64,000 bases of DNA. It comes from Acidibrevibacterium fodinaquatile. GTDB taxonomy: Bacteria; Pseudomonadota; Alphaproteobacteria; Acetobacterales; Acetobacteraceae. The stretch lies in NCBI RefSeq assembly GCF_003352165.1, contig NZ_CP029176.1, positions 1,116,001-1,180,000 on the forward strand, in the 5' to 3' direction. Numbering within the stretch: the first letter of the stretch is position 1; each line of letters begins with the position of its first letter. Positions 1 to 7,433 of the stretch are shown piece by piece. The notes under the pieces are model-generated. The model was given only the letters and a program-made list of their open reading frames with translations, was not told the DNA's origin and searched no databases. Made by a program: the position numbers and the translations under genes.

Positions 1-492
1 ATTGCGCCGTTCCCTTGAACTTTTCTCTTCGGCTTCCTTGAGGCAGCGATCCCAGAAAGCGATGGCGTCGCGCAATCGTGGCAGCACCGGCCTACCCATG
101 AAGTCGCGGGCCTTATGAACGTCAAAGGTTGCGACCCGGGAGACGCAGTCCGGCATCGACGGATCAGCGACGACGCCCACGGAGCCGAAGGCGTCGCTCT
201 GCAGTTCGAGCCCGCCCCGGAACTCTTTCAGCAGAGCGTTTCGCTTCGGCTCGATGAAGTTCTTGAAAATCTTCTCCTCTCGCCAGTCCGGCCATTTCGC
301 TCTGAGCCAGTCGCGCGGGCCAGGCTCAACGCAGTCCACCTTTTCGAGGACATGGCCGACGGAGCGCAGGAGGGCAATGATCGCGATATATAGCGATTGG
401 TGGTCGGCGACCGGACGCATCACGCTGTCGTCCCGTTCGAAACGGGCGAGGAGTTCGCGGATCAAGTTTAGTTGGGCGCGCGCGACCAGCAT
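1..492 (-). CDS. Hypothetical protein, 3' end beyond left edge (partial)
   Basis: An open frame of 164 codons runs from an ATG at 492 leftward to the window edge without a stop. The start lies 3 bases after the stop of the gene at 496-837, so the two are probably co-transcribed and translationally coupled. The visible part is rich in charged and aromatic residues (for example RDWLRAKWPDW around residue 60) and looks soluble, with no signal peptide or membrane segment. I recognise no domain. Even codon use and the coupling make it a likely real gene; its function is unknown and its C-terminus lies outside the window. Confidence 0.6.
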   Translation of the reverse strand, partial: MLVARAQLNLIRELLARFERDDSVMRPVADHQSLYIAIIALLRSVGHVLEKVDCVEPGPRDWLRAKWPDWREEKIFKNFIEPKRNALLKEFRGGLELQSDAFGSVGVVADPSMPDCVSRVATFDVHKARDFMGRPVLPRLRDAIAFWDRCLKEAEEKSSRERRN

Positions 493-495
493 CGG

Positions 496-837
496 TCATA
501 GCTTCCGAAAGAACGCCTCGATGTCGGCGACGCTATTGGTGTCGTCGACGGCGTACAGCACCCTGCCGGTCTGGGTGCGATCGCGGATTTCGATCTTTTG
601 GGTCTCGTGATTGTAGGCGAAGGCGTAGGTCTTTCCGGCGATGGTCACCCAAAGCATGTTGGCGGGTCTGCCCAAGAACGGACGAGTACGGATGGAATTT
701 GGCTCGCCACGCCAGATGATGCCACCAAGCAGAGCCAGGGCGATGCCTTTGACCTGGCCGGCATGGTGATCGGCGCGCTCCATGACGCCCTTGGCATAGG
801 TGTGAAGTGCTTCGACATCTTTGGCGGTGATGGGCAT
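496..837 (-). CDS. Small conserved hypothetical protein (113 aa)
   Basis: The ATG at 837 gives MPITAKDVEALHTYAKG and a 113-residue protein; an upstream TTG at 891 in the same frame would add 18 unlikely residues. The N-terminal half is helical and ends with a small hydrophobic stretch (IALALLGGIIW), followed by a beta-rich part with NMLWVTIAGKTYAFAYNH and a C-terminal helix. Proteins of this pattern have been labelled 'integron gene cassette protein' in databases, from memory and without functional meaning. It is the first gene of a two-gene unit with the frame at 1-492. Function unknown. Confidence 0.65.
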   Translation of the reverse strand: MPITAKDVEALHTYAKGVMERADHHAGQVKGIALALLGGIIWRGEPNSIRTRPFLGRPANMLWVTIAGKTYAFAYNHETQKIEIRDRTQTGRVLYAVDDTNSVADIEAFFRKL

Positions 838-939
838 ATGTTGCTCAGGCTTGCACTCTGCAGTGGTCAGGCGCGTAGAAAAAAGAAGCAAAAAGACTTT
901 GACACGGTGGGCAGCGCCGACGGCGCTGCCCTCTTCTCT

Positions 940-1605
940 CTAATCCGCGGCCATCGAAAGATGGCGGCCGACCATTTTCTTGCCGACATGATCCTCCACC
1001 GCCGCGGCGATCGCTTCGGCGTGATTGGCCATCACATGGTCGGCGCCGGGGAGAACCCGATAATCGACGCTGACGCCCTTCTGCGTGTTCAGCTTATCAA
1101 CGAGCTTTCTCACCGCGGGCTCAGGCACCAAATCATCGGCGTCGCCATGGATCATCAGCCCGCCGCACGGGCAGGGCGCGAGAAAGCCGAAATCATAGTG
1201 GCTGGCCGGCGGCGCGATGCTGATCCAGCCAGAAACCTCCGGCCGGCGCATCAGCAATTGCATGCTGACGAAAGCGCCGAAGGAATAGCCCGCGATCCAA
1301 AGCCCGCCAGCGTTCGGATTGACCGCCTGCAGCCAATCGAGCGCCGCCGCGGCATCGCCGATTTCGCCGATGCCGCCGTCATAGCGCCCCTGGCTTCGCC
1401 CGACGCCACGGAAATTAAAGCGCATGGTGGAAAACCCCAGCCGCTGGAACGACTGATAAACCGTATAGGTGATACGGTTATTCATCGTCCCGCCATGCAA
1501 CGGATGCGGGTGTAGCACCAGCGCCACCGGGGCGCCGGTTTCTTTCGAATGGTGGTAACGGCCTTCCAACCGCCCATCAGGGCCGGCGAACATCACCTCG
1601 GGCAT
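940..1605 (-). CDS. Alpha/beta hydrolase (COG2945-like)
   Basis: The 221-residue protein has the features of a small soluble alpha/beta hydrolase: an oxyanion-region HPHPLHGG near residue 32, a nucleophile elbow GYSFG with Ser108, an acidic residue in HGDADD near 155-158 and a catalytic-type His191 in GADHV. The family (COG2945) contains predicted esterases or peptidases of undefined substrate. The short core without a lid domain fits. It is transcribed away from cysE and appears to be monocistronic. The fold is confident; the substrate is unknown. Confidence 0.85.
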   Translation of the reverse strand: MPEVMFAGPDGRLEGRYHHSKETGAPVALVLHPHPLHGGTMNNRITYTVYQSFQRLGFSTMRFNFRGVGRSQGRYDGGIGEIGDAAAALDWLQAVNPNAGGLWIAGYSFGAFVSMQLLMRRPEVSGWISIAPPASHYDFGFLAPCPCGGLMIHGDADDLVPEPAVRKLVDKLNTQKGVSVDYRVLPGADHVMANHAEAIAAAVEDHVGKKMVGRHLSMAAD

Positions 1606-2100
1606 GATCTCTGCGTTCCATTTCTACTGACTATGATACTCGGCAACCTTATCGCCTATCAGCACGTCGAGGACATAAGTATTATGATTGCGTTATTGAG
1701 CGATCCTAAACGTTTTCGCGAAGCTACCGCAGCGCGCCATCGGCAAATTCGACAATCCCGACGCTTCCGGCGATATCGACCCTTTCGCTGATCCCTTTCG
1801 TTGACTAAATCTCGAGAGGGTAGATCGGAAAGTGGGGTGACCATCGATGACCGGCACCTGGGTTGCAGCCACGGCGTTGAACCACAGGATGACCGGCGGG
1901 AGAGCGTCTGTGGCGGGACGGTCTTGCGCGCGGGGCTCCTGGCTTACTCCTCCATTTCGTGCGAATCCTTGGCGCGAGCCGAGGATTCGGGGGTTGACGG
2001 CGTTCCTGCAGCACCGACGGGGGCTAACCACCCGCGCCAGCGCTGCCATATAAACGCAATATAGGTCGAATTGGTCGCTCAGTGATAACGGAATTGTCGC
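1606..2100. other. Intergenic region without a recognisable gene, upstream of cysE
   Basis: These 495 bases lie between two divergent genes. Several open frames exist but none has a convincing start, ribosome site or familiar protein pattern. A strong hairpin sits at 1963-1988 (11-base arms GAATCCTTGGC and GCCGAGGATTC, loop GCGA, one wobble pair). The last 60 bases before cysE are more A+T rich (around 2046-2090) and presumably hold the operon promoter and regulator sites, but no clean -35/-10 pair stands out. The part from 1800 to 2040 may be decayed foreign DNA; this is a guess. Confidence 0.4.
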
Positions 2101-2778
2101 ATGGCATTCATTTTTTTGCGTGAAACCATCCGCGCCTACCGTGAGAAGGATCCCGCGGCCCGGTCCGGCCTTGAAGTGCTGCTCTGTTACCCGGGTCTGC
2201 ATGCGTTGATGTGGCATGCCCTCGCCCATAATCTGTGGCGCGCGGGATTTCGTATCACCGGTCGGCTGGTCTCCTATCTCAGTCGCTGGCTCACCGGCAT
2301 CGAAATCCATCCCGGCGCTCGAATCGGCCGCCGCGTGATCATCGATCATGGCATGGGGGTCGTCATCGGTGAGACCGCGGAGGTCGGCGATGACGTCTAT
2401 ATGTATCACCAAGTAACCCTCGGCGGCACCACGTCCGAACGCGGCAAGCGCCACCCGACGATTGGCAACGGCGTCATCATCGGGGCCGGCGCGAAAATTC
2501 TCGGGGCCATTACGGTTGGCGACAATGCCCGGGTCGGGGCCAATGCGGTGGTGGTGCAGCCGGTTGCGGCCGGCGTCACCGTCGTCGGTATCCCGGCCCG
2601 CCCGATCGACCGCAAGCGCCGCGATCCCTGCTTTGATCCTTACGGCACGCCCGCCGAGGCGGCACTCGACCCCTTATTGCGTGACGTCGAGAGCCTGCGC
2701 GCCGAATTGACCGAGGTCGAGGCCAGATTGGCGCGCCTTGCCGCCGAAACCAAAACCAGCGAACAGGCCGGAGATTAG
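2101..2778 (+). CDS. cysE: Serine O-acetyltransferase
   Basis: CysE transfers acetyl from acetyl-CoA to serine, the first committed step of cysteine synthesis, in the cytoplasm. The 225-residue protein shows the left-handed beta-helix of hexapeptide acetyltransferases (residues about 70-165), with the hallmark [12 protein letters not shown] and the glycine-rich YHQVTLGGT. It is the short form with a truncated N-terminal helical domain, as in Bacillus-type enzymes. The C-terminal tail is charged and probably helical. It is the first gene of an operon with an Rrf2 regulator and two cysteine desulfurases, linking cysteine synthesis to sulfur mobilisation. Confidence 0.95.
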   Translation: MAFIFLRETIRAYREKDPAARSGLEVLLCYPGLHALMWHALAHNLWRAGFRITGRLVSYLSRWLTGIEIHPGARIGRRVIIDHGMGVVIGETAEVGDDVYMYHQVTLGGTTSERGKRHPTIGNGVIIGAGAKILGAITVGDNARVGANAVVVQPVAAGVTVVGIPARPIDRKRRDPCFDPYGTPAEAALDPLLRDVESLRAELTEVEARLARLAAETKTSEQAGD

Positions 2779-2781
2779 GCA

Positions 2782-3237
2782 ATGCAGCTTTCGACGCGCG
2801 GGCGCTATGCGGTGATGGCGCTGGTCGATCTCGCCGCGCGCGAACCTCAAACCCCCGCCCGTCTCGTCAGCCTCTCCGAGATCGCCGCGAGCCAGGGGAT
2901 CAGCCCGGCCTATCTCGAACAGCTTTTCGCGCGGCTGCGGCGCGCCGGGCTGGTGGTTTCGGCGCGCGGCCCGAATGGCGGCTATGGCCTCGCGCGGCGG
3001 GCGGACGAGGTCTCGGTCGCGAGCGTGATCCGCGCCGTCGATGATGCTGGCGCGCCGGGAGAATGCTGCCTTGACGCCGGCGACGCCGGCGGGGCCGCGG
3101 GCTGCCCGACCGCGGCGTTGTGGCAAGCGCTCTGCCTTCATATTCATCACTTTCTGGACACCATCACCCTGGCCGATGTCGTGGCCGGACGCCTCGATGG
3201 CACGCGCGCGCGACCCCAACCGCGCGAGGCGGCGTGA
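2782..3237 (+). CDS. Rrf2 family transcriptional regulator, IscR-like
   Basis: The 151-residue protein begins MQLSTRGRYAVMALVDLA, the classic Rrf2 winged-helix start; the recognition region and wing follow (SPAYLEQLFARL, GPNGGYGLAR). Cysteines at 95, 96, 108 and 118 lie in the region where IscR binds its cluster, although the spacing differs from the Cys-Cys-Cys-His pattern of E. coli IscR. It starts 3 bases after cysE and ends directly against the next start, so it is translated within the operon. It probably senses Fe-S or cysteine status and controls this operon; that is inference from context. Confidence 0.88.
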   Translation: MQLSTRGRYAVMALVDLAAREPQTPARLVSLSEIAASQGISPAYLEQLFARLRRAGLVVSARGPNGGYGLARRADEVSVASVIRAVDDAGAPGECCLDAGDAGGAAGCPTAALWQALCLHIHHFLDTITLADVVAGRLDGTRARPQPREAA

Positions 3238-4329
3238 ATGCCTGATCGCGTCTATCTCGACGCCAACGCGACCGAGCCGCTTCGCCCCGCGGCGCGGGCG
3301 GCGGCACTCGCGGCGCTCGACCTCACCGGCAACCCGGCCTCGGTCCATGGTTTTGGCCGCGCCGCGCGCGCGCTTTTGGAAACCGCGCGCGAGAGGATCG
3401 CCGCCCGCTTCGGCGGCCACCCAGCCGATCTCGTCTTCACCTCGGGCGGGACCGAGGCCAATGCGCTGGCGATCGCCGGCCTCGGCGCCGGGCGACGGCG
3501 GATCGTGAGCGCGATCGAGCATGCGGCGGTGCGTGAGGCGGCGCCGGACGCGGCGATTTTGCCGGTCGATCGACAAGGGATCGCCGATCTCGCGCGGCTT
3601 GCGGCGCTGCTCGCCGAAGGGCCGCCGGCCTTCGTCGCCCTCATGCTCGCCAATAACGAAACCGGGGTGATCCAGCCGATCGCCGAGGCCGCGGCGCTCT
3701 GCCGCCGCTTTGGCGCGCATCTCCATGTCGATGCGGTGCAGGCGGCGGGAAGGATCGCGTGTGATTTCACCGCGCTCGGCGCCGCGAGCCTCGCTCTCTC
3801 CGGCCACAAGCTGGGTGGGCCGGCCGGCGCCGGCGCGCTCTTGCTCGACGCCGATGCCGCCAAGCGCCTGGCGCCGCTGATCGTCGGTGGCGGCCAGGAG
3901 CGCGGCCGGCGCGGTGGCACGCCGCCGCTTGCCGCGATCGCCGGCTTCGCCGCCGCCGCCACCGCCGATCCCGCCGATCTCGCGCCGTTGCGCGACGCCG
4001 CCGAGGCCGCGGCGATCGAGGCCGGCGCCGTCGTCTGCGGTGCTGGCGCCCCACGTCTTCCCAACACCACCTGCCTCGCCCTCCCAGGCATCAAGGCGGA
4101 AACCCAGGTGATCGCGCTCGATCTCGCTGGCATCGCCGTCTCCGCCGGGGCTGCCTGCAGTTCCGGCAAAATTGCGCAGAGCCATGTGCTGGCGGCGATG
4201 GGGCTCGGTGATCTCGCCGGCCAGGCGATCCGGGTCTCTCTGCCCTGGAGCGCGACCGCCGCCGATATCACCGCGTTCAGCAACGCCTATCGGGCAATGG
4301 CGGCCCGTCTTGCCCGCCGCGCCGCCTGA
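3238..4329 (+). CDS. Cysteine desulfurase, first of a tandem pair (NifS/IscS-like)
   Basis: A 363-residue class V aminotransferase-fold enzyme that removes sulfur from cysteine as an enzyme-bound persulfide. It starts with VYLDANATEPLRP, has the cofactor-contacting SGGTEANALA, a PLP-binding lysine in SGHKLGG (about residue 191), GGGQERGRRGGT, and the persulfide cysteine in GAACSSGK (about residue 306). It is shorter and more alanine-rich than its downstream neighbour and differs at many positions, so it is an old paralogue rather than a recent copy. It starts immediately after the regulator stop codon. Its division of labour with the second enzyme is unknown. Confidence 0.92.
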   Translation: MPDRVYLDANATEPLRPAARAAALAALDLTGNPASVHGFGRAARALLETARERIAARFGGHPADLVFTSGGTEANALAIAGLGAGRRRIVSAIEHAAVREAAPDAAILPVDRQGIADLARLAALLAEGPPAFVALMLANNETGVIQPIAEAAALCRRFGAHLHVDAVQAAGRIACDFTALGAASLALSGHKLGGPAGAGALLLDADAAKRLAPLIVGGGQERGRRGGTPPLAAIAGFAAAATADPADLAPLRDAAEAAAIEAGAVVCGAGAPRLPNTTCLALPGIKAETQVIALDLAGIAVSAGAACSSGKIAQSHVLAAMGLGDLAGQAIRVSLPWSATAADITAFSNAYRAMAARLARRAA

Positions 4330-4342
4330 AACGACATCGCCG

Positions 4343-5515
4343 ATGCCGCGCAACCGCCCGATCTATCTCGACAACCAAGCGACAACGCCGTGTGACCCGC
4401 GCGTCGTCACCGCGATGCTGCCTTATTTCAGCGAGGCGTTCGGCAACCCGCACAGTGCCGAACACGCGCTCGGCCGCGAGGCGGAAGCGGCGGTGGAGCG
4501 GGCGCGCGCCGAGGTTGCGGCGCTGATCGGCGCAAGCCCGCGCGAAATCATCTTCACCTCCGGCGCGACCGAGAGCAACAACCTCGCGATCAAGGGCGCC
4601 GCCCGCTTCGCTGCCCGCATGGGAAACCCGAAACGCCGCGTCATCACCGTCGCGACCGAACATAAATGCGTCTTAGAGGCGACGCGCGACCTCGCCGAGG
4701 AGGGGTTCGAGCCGGTGTTTCTGCCGGTCGCGCCCGATGGCCGGCTCGATCCCGCCGCGCTTGGCGCGGCCCTTGCGACCCCGACCCTTTTGGTTTCGGT
4801 GATGGCGGCGAATAACGAGACCGGGGTTTTGCAGGATATCGCGACCCTCGCCACCCTTGCTCGCGATTGCGGCGCGCTGTTTCACACCGATGCCGCGCAG
4901 GCGGCCGGGAAAATCCCCCTCGATGTCGCGGCGCAGGGGATCGATCTGCTCTCGATCAGCGGCCATAAGCTCTACGGCCCGAAGGGGATCGGCGCGCTTT
5001 ATGTTCGCCATCGGCCGCGGGTGCGTCTCGCGCCGCTCATTTCCGGCGGCGGGCAGGAGCGGGGCTTGCGTTCGGGCACGCTACCGGCGCCGCTCATCGT
5101 CGGCTTCGGTGAGGCGTGTCGCATCGCGCGGGCAGAAATGGCGGCCGAGACGGCGCGGCTCGCCGCCCTTCGCGATCGTCTGCTCGCGCGCCTCAGGGCG
5201 GCCATCCCGGGCATTGCCCTCAATGGCAGCCGCGAGCATCGTCTCGCCGGCAATCTCAACCTCGCCTTTCCGGGCGCGCGTGCCGAAACCCTGCTCGCCG
5301 ATCTCCCCGATCTCTGCCTTTCCACCGGCTCGGCCTGTTCCTCGGCGGCGATCGAGCCCTCCTATGTTCTCCGCGCCATGGGGATTGCGCCGGAAATCGC
5401 CGCCGCAAGCTTGCGCATCGGGATCGGACGCTTTACCTCGGCGGCCGAGATCGACACTGCGGCGGAGATGCTGATCGCCGCCCATGCCCGGCAAAGCGAA
5501 CCCCAGAATGCCTAA
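4343..5515 (+). CDS. iscS: Cysteine desulfurase IscS
   Basis: The ATG at 4343 gives [16 protein letters not shown], the usual IscS beginning, and 390 residues; the open frame extends upstream inside the previous gene but without family similarity. Visible motifs are [19 protein letters not shown] with the PLP lysine near residue 209, [12 protein letters not shown], and the active cysteine in STGSACSSA near residue 332. It supplies sulfur for Fe-S clusters and tRNA thiolation; the downstream ferredoxin and mnmA fit both roles. No iscU, iscA or hscBA genes accompany it here, so the scaffold must be encoded elsewhere. Confidence 0.94.
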   Translation: MPRNRPIYLDNQATTPCDPRVVTAMLPYFSEAFGNPHSAEHALGREAEAAVERARAEVAALIGASPREIIFTSGATESNNLAIKGAARFAARMGNPKRRVITVATEHKCVLEATRDLAEEGFEPVFLPVAPDGRLDPAALGAALATPTLLVSVMAANNETGVLQDIATLATLARDCGALFHTDAAQAAGKIPLDVAAQGIDLLSISGHKLYGPKGIGALYVRHRPRVRLAPLISGGGQERGLRSGTLPAPLIVGFGEACRIARAEMAAETARLAALRDRLLARLRAAIPGIALNGSREHRLAGNLNLAFPGARAETLLADLPDLCLSTGSACSSAAIEPSYVLRAMGIAPEIAAASLRIGIGRFTSAAEIDTAAEMLIAAHARQSEPQNA

Positions 5516-5840
5516 AATGACCTTCATCGAACGCGACGGCACCAGGCGCGAGGTTGATGCCCCGCTCGGCCTCTCGGTTCTCGAAATCGCCCATCGCCAC
5601 GGCATTGATATCGAAGGCGCGTGCGAAGGCTCGCTCGCTTGCTCGACCTGCCATGTCATCGTCGATCCCGCCTGGTTCGCCAAACTCGCGCGCCCCACCG
5701 AGGACGAGGAAGACATGCTCGACCTCGCCTTCGGCCTCGAAAAAACCTCGCGCCTCGGCTGTCAGATCGTCATGACCGAGGCGCTCGACGGCCTCACCGT
5801 CCGCCTCCCCGCCGGCACCCGCAACCTCTTGGACACGTGA
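5508..5840 (+). CDS. fdx: [2Fe-2S] ferredoxin, ISC type
   Basis: The ATG at 5508 gives [12 protein letters not shown] and a 110-residue vertebrate/ISC-type ferredoxin. Cluster ligands are Cys39, Cys45, Cys48 and Cys85 in [10 protein letters not shown] and LGCQ, with the acidic partner-binding stretch PTEDEEDML between them. A further in-frame ATG at 5484 would add eight residues, but 5508 matches the family and overlaps the iscS stop by 8 bases (translational coupling). Ferredoxins of this type donate electrons during Fe-S cluster assembly with IscS. Regulation is expected with the operon. Confidence 0.93.
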   Translation: MPKMTFIERDGTRREVDAPLGLSVLEIAHRHGIDIEGACEGSLACSTCHVIVDPAWFAKLARPTEDEEDMLDLAFGLEKTSRLGCQIVMTEALDGLTVRLPAGTRNLLDT

Positions 5841-5859
5841 ATGCCGGCTCGCGCTCCGA

Positions 5860-5992
5860 GCAAGGCAAGGCGAGGGGCGCTGCCCCTCGACCCCGCCAGG
5901 GACAATGTCCCTGGACCCTATCCAGGACGGGGGTCTGGGGCCTCAGGCCCCAGCGGAGTCCAGAGGCGGAGCCTCTGGCCTTGCCCTTCTTT
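5860..5992 (+). repeat. Cluster of four GC-rich palindromes between fdx and mnmA
   Basis: Four near-perfect hairpins follow one another: 5872-5888 (GAGGGGC arms, loop GCT), 5896-5914 (CCAGGGAC arms, loop AAT), 5935-5953 (CTGGGGCCT arms, one-base loop) and 5960-5978 (CCAGAGGC arms, loop GGA). Outside them, AAGGCAAGG at about 5862 and CCTTGCCCTT at about 5979 are themselves complementary, so the whole unit can close as a four-arm junction. Repeats of this style are scattered through Acetobacteraceae genomes, from general knowledge. It is not coding and sits inside the sulfur operon. Confidence 0.75.
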
Positions 5993-6019
5993 GGAACACC
6001 AGCCGGGCATAAGCGTGTC

Positions 6020-7153
6020 ATGAGGGTGGTCGCGGCGATGTCGGGCGGGGTGGATAGTTCGGTGGTGGCCGGGCTGTTGGCCGAAGCCGGGCATGAGGTG
6101 ATCGGGATCACGCTTCAGCTTTACGATCATGGCGCGGCAGCCGGGCGCAAAGGGGCGTGCTGTGCCGGCCAGGACATTCACGATGCCAAGCGTGTCGCCG
6201 ATCATCTCGGTATCACGCATTATGTGATCGACGCCGAGGCGCGGTTTCGCGCCGCGGTGATCGCCGATTTCGTCGACTCCTATGCCGGTGGCGAGACGCC
6301 GGTGCCGTGTGTGCGCTGCAACCAAAGCGTGAAATTCGGCGATTTGCTGACGCTTGCCCGCGATCTTGGCGCGGAGGCGCTGGCGACCGGGCATTATGTG
6401 CAGAGGATCGAGGGCGATTGCGGGGTGGAACTGCACCGCGCCGCTGATCCCGAGCGCGACCAGAGCTGGTTCTTATTCGCGACCACGGCGGAGCAGCTTG
6501 CGTTCTGCCGCTTTCCGCTCGGCGCGATGGCGAGCAAGGCTTCGGTGCGGGCCGAGGCGGCGCGGCTTGGCCTGCCGGTTGCGGCCAAGCCCGACAGCCA
6601 GGATATCTGCTTCGTGCCCGACGGGCATTATGCCGATTTCGTTGCGCGCCTGCGGCCGGACGCGATGGCGGCGGGTGAGATCGTGGCGGGCGACGGCCGG
6701 GTTTTGGGCCAGCATCACGGGGTCGCGCGTTATACGGTCGGCCAGGCCAAGCGCCTCGGCGCTGCGACGCGCGATGGCGGCGAGCGGCAAATGGTGGTGG
6801 CGCTGGATGCGGCGCGGCGGCGCGTGGTGGTCGGCCCGCGCGGGAGCGGCGGGACGCGCACGATCCGGCTGCGCGAGGTGAACTGGCTGATCCCGCCTCC
6901 CCTCGCGCCGATCCCTTGCACGGTGAAGCTCCGCGCCCGCGAGGCGCCGCAGCCGGCAGAAATCCGGGCGTTGCCGGCCGGCGGGGCGGACGTCAAATTG
7001 GCAACGCCGGCGCTGGCGGCGCCTGGGCAGGCCTGCGTTTTTTATCAGGACAGCCGCGTTCTCGGCGGCGGCTTCATCGTTGCGCCGCAGGTTGACGACG
7101 AGGCGGCGGCGGCGGTATCTGGGGCCAGCCGTGGCGGCGTAGCTCAGCGGTAG
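6020..7153 (+). CDS. mnmA: tRNA-specific 2-thiouridylase MnmA
   Basis: MnmA activates U34 of Lys, Glu and Gln tRNAs with ATP and inserts sulfur that originates from IscS. The ATG at 6020 gives MRVVAAMSGGVDSS, containing the PP-loop SGGVDSS; the frame is open further upstream through the palindromic repeat but that part is not family-like. The catalytic cysteines are visible as CVRCN (Cys100) and SQDICF (Cys197). The 377-residue protein is slightly longer than usual: its last 25 or so residues after GGGFIVAP are not conserved, and the stop codon lies inside the downstream tRNA-Met gene, overlapping it by 21 bases. Confidence 0.94.
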   Translation: MRVVAAMSGGVDSSVVAGLLAEAGHEVIGITLQLYDHGAAAGRKGACCAGQDIHDAKRVADHLGITHYVIDAEARFRAAVIADFVDSYAGGETPVPCVRCNQSVKFGDLLTLARDLGAEALATGHYVQRIEGDCGVELHRAADPERDQSWFLFATTAEQLAFCRFPLGAMASKASVRAEAARLGLPVAAKPDSQDICFVPDGHYADFVARLRPDAMAAGEIVAGDGRVLGQHHGVARYTVGQAKRLGAATRDGGERQMVVALDAARRRVVVGPRGSGGTRTIRLREVNWLIPPPLAPIPCTVKLRAREAPQPAEIRALPAGGADVKLATPALAAPGQACVFYQDSRVLGGGFIVAPQVDDEAAAAVSGASRGGVAQR

Positions 7154-7207
7154 AGCAGGGGAATCATAATCCCTTGGTCGGTGGTTCAAATCCGCCCGCC
7201 GCTACCA
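7133..7207 (+). tRNA. tRNA-Met (CAT), elongator type
   Basis: The 75-base gene folds as a full cloverleaf: acceptor GGCGGCG with CGCCGCT (the G1-U72 pair is usual for elongator tRNA-Met in this group), D arm, anticodon loop ATCATAA, T arm GGTGG/CCGCC with loop TTCAAAT, and encoded CCA. The absence of the initiator's three G-C anticodon-stem pairs supports the elongator assignment; a lysidine-type tRNA-Ile2 is less likely. Its first 21 bases are also the 3' end of mnmA. Confidence 0.92.
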
Positions 7208-7260
7208 GCTTTACCCTGATCGCCCCCCTGATCTTGTTGATGTGCTCGGACGCGGCGCTG

Positions 7261-7340
7261 CGCTCTACACCTATTTTGGCGAGCAAGTTGGCCGGTTTTG
7301 ATTGAACAGGATGGTTCAATCAAAACCTACCTTGCTCTAG
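7261..7340 (-). repeat. 80-bp palindromic repeat, copy A
   Basis: One of three near-identical copies in the window (others at 46953 and 50153), here in reverse orientation. The core is a perfect hairpin with 14-base arms GGTTTTGATTGAAC and GTTCAATCAAAACC around AGGATG, nested within outer arms GAGCAAG and CTTGCTC, followed by a conserved tail reading TAGGTGTAGA in the other orientation. It lies between tRNA-Met and the transaminase gene. It has no coding capacity and resembles a small non-autonomous mobile repeat. Confidence 0.85.
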
Positions 7341-7433
7341 CCGAGCGGCGCGGACGTGGTAAGCTCGCGCTCATAGCGAAGCGCCTCATATCGGGGCGCG
7401 CCGGCGGCCGCTCCTCGCCCGCCCGTCCGAGGA

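Noticed and set aside
2046-2095. IscR/CysR-like operator upstream of cysE
   Set aside because: The A+T-rich stretch is suggestive, but I could not match it to a defined operator consensus, so I did not list it as a site.
1693-2454. 253-codon minus-strand frame covering the cysE upstream region
   Set aside because: It extends into the opposite strand of cysE, has no recognisable domain, and its start is inside cysE. I kept the area as intergenic.
2674-4353. 559-codon minus-strand frame opposite the Rrf2 and cysteine desulfurase genes
   Set aside because: It lies fully opposite confidently identified genes and is low-complexity in Gly, Arg and Ala; no ribosome site or domain.
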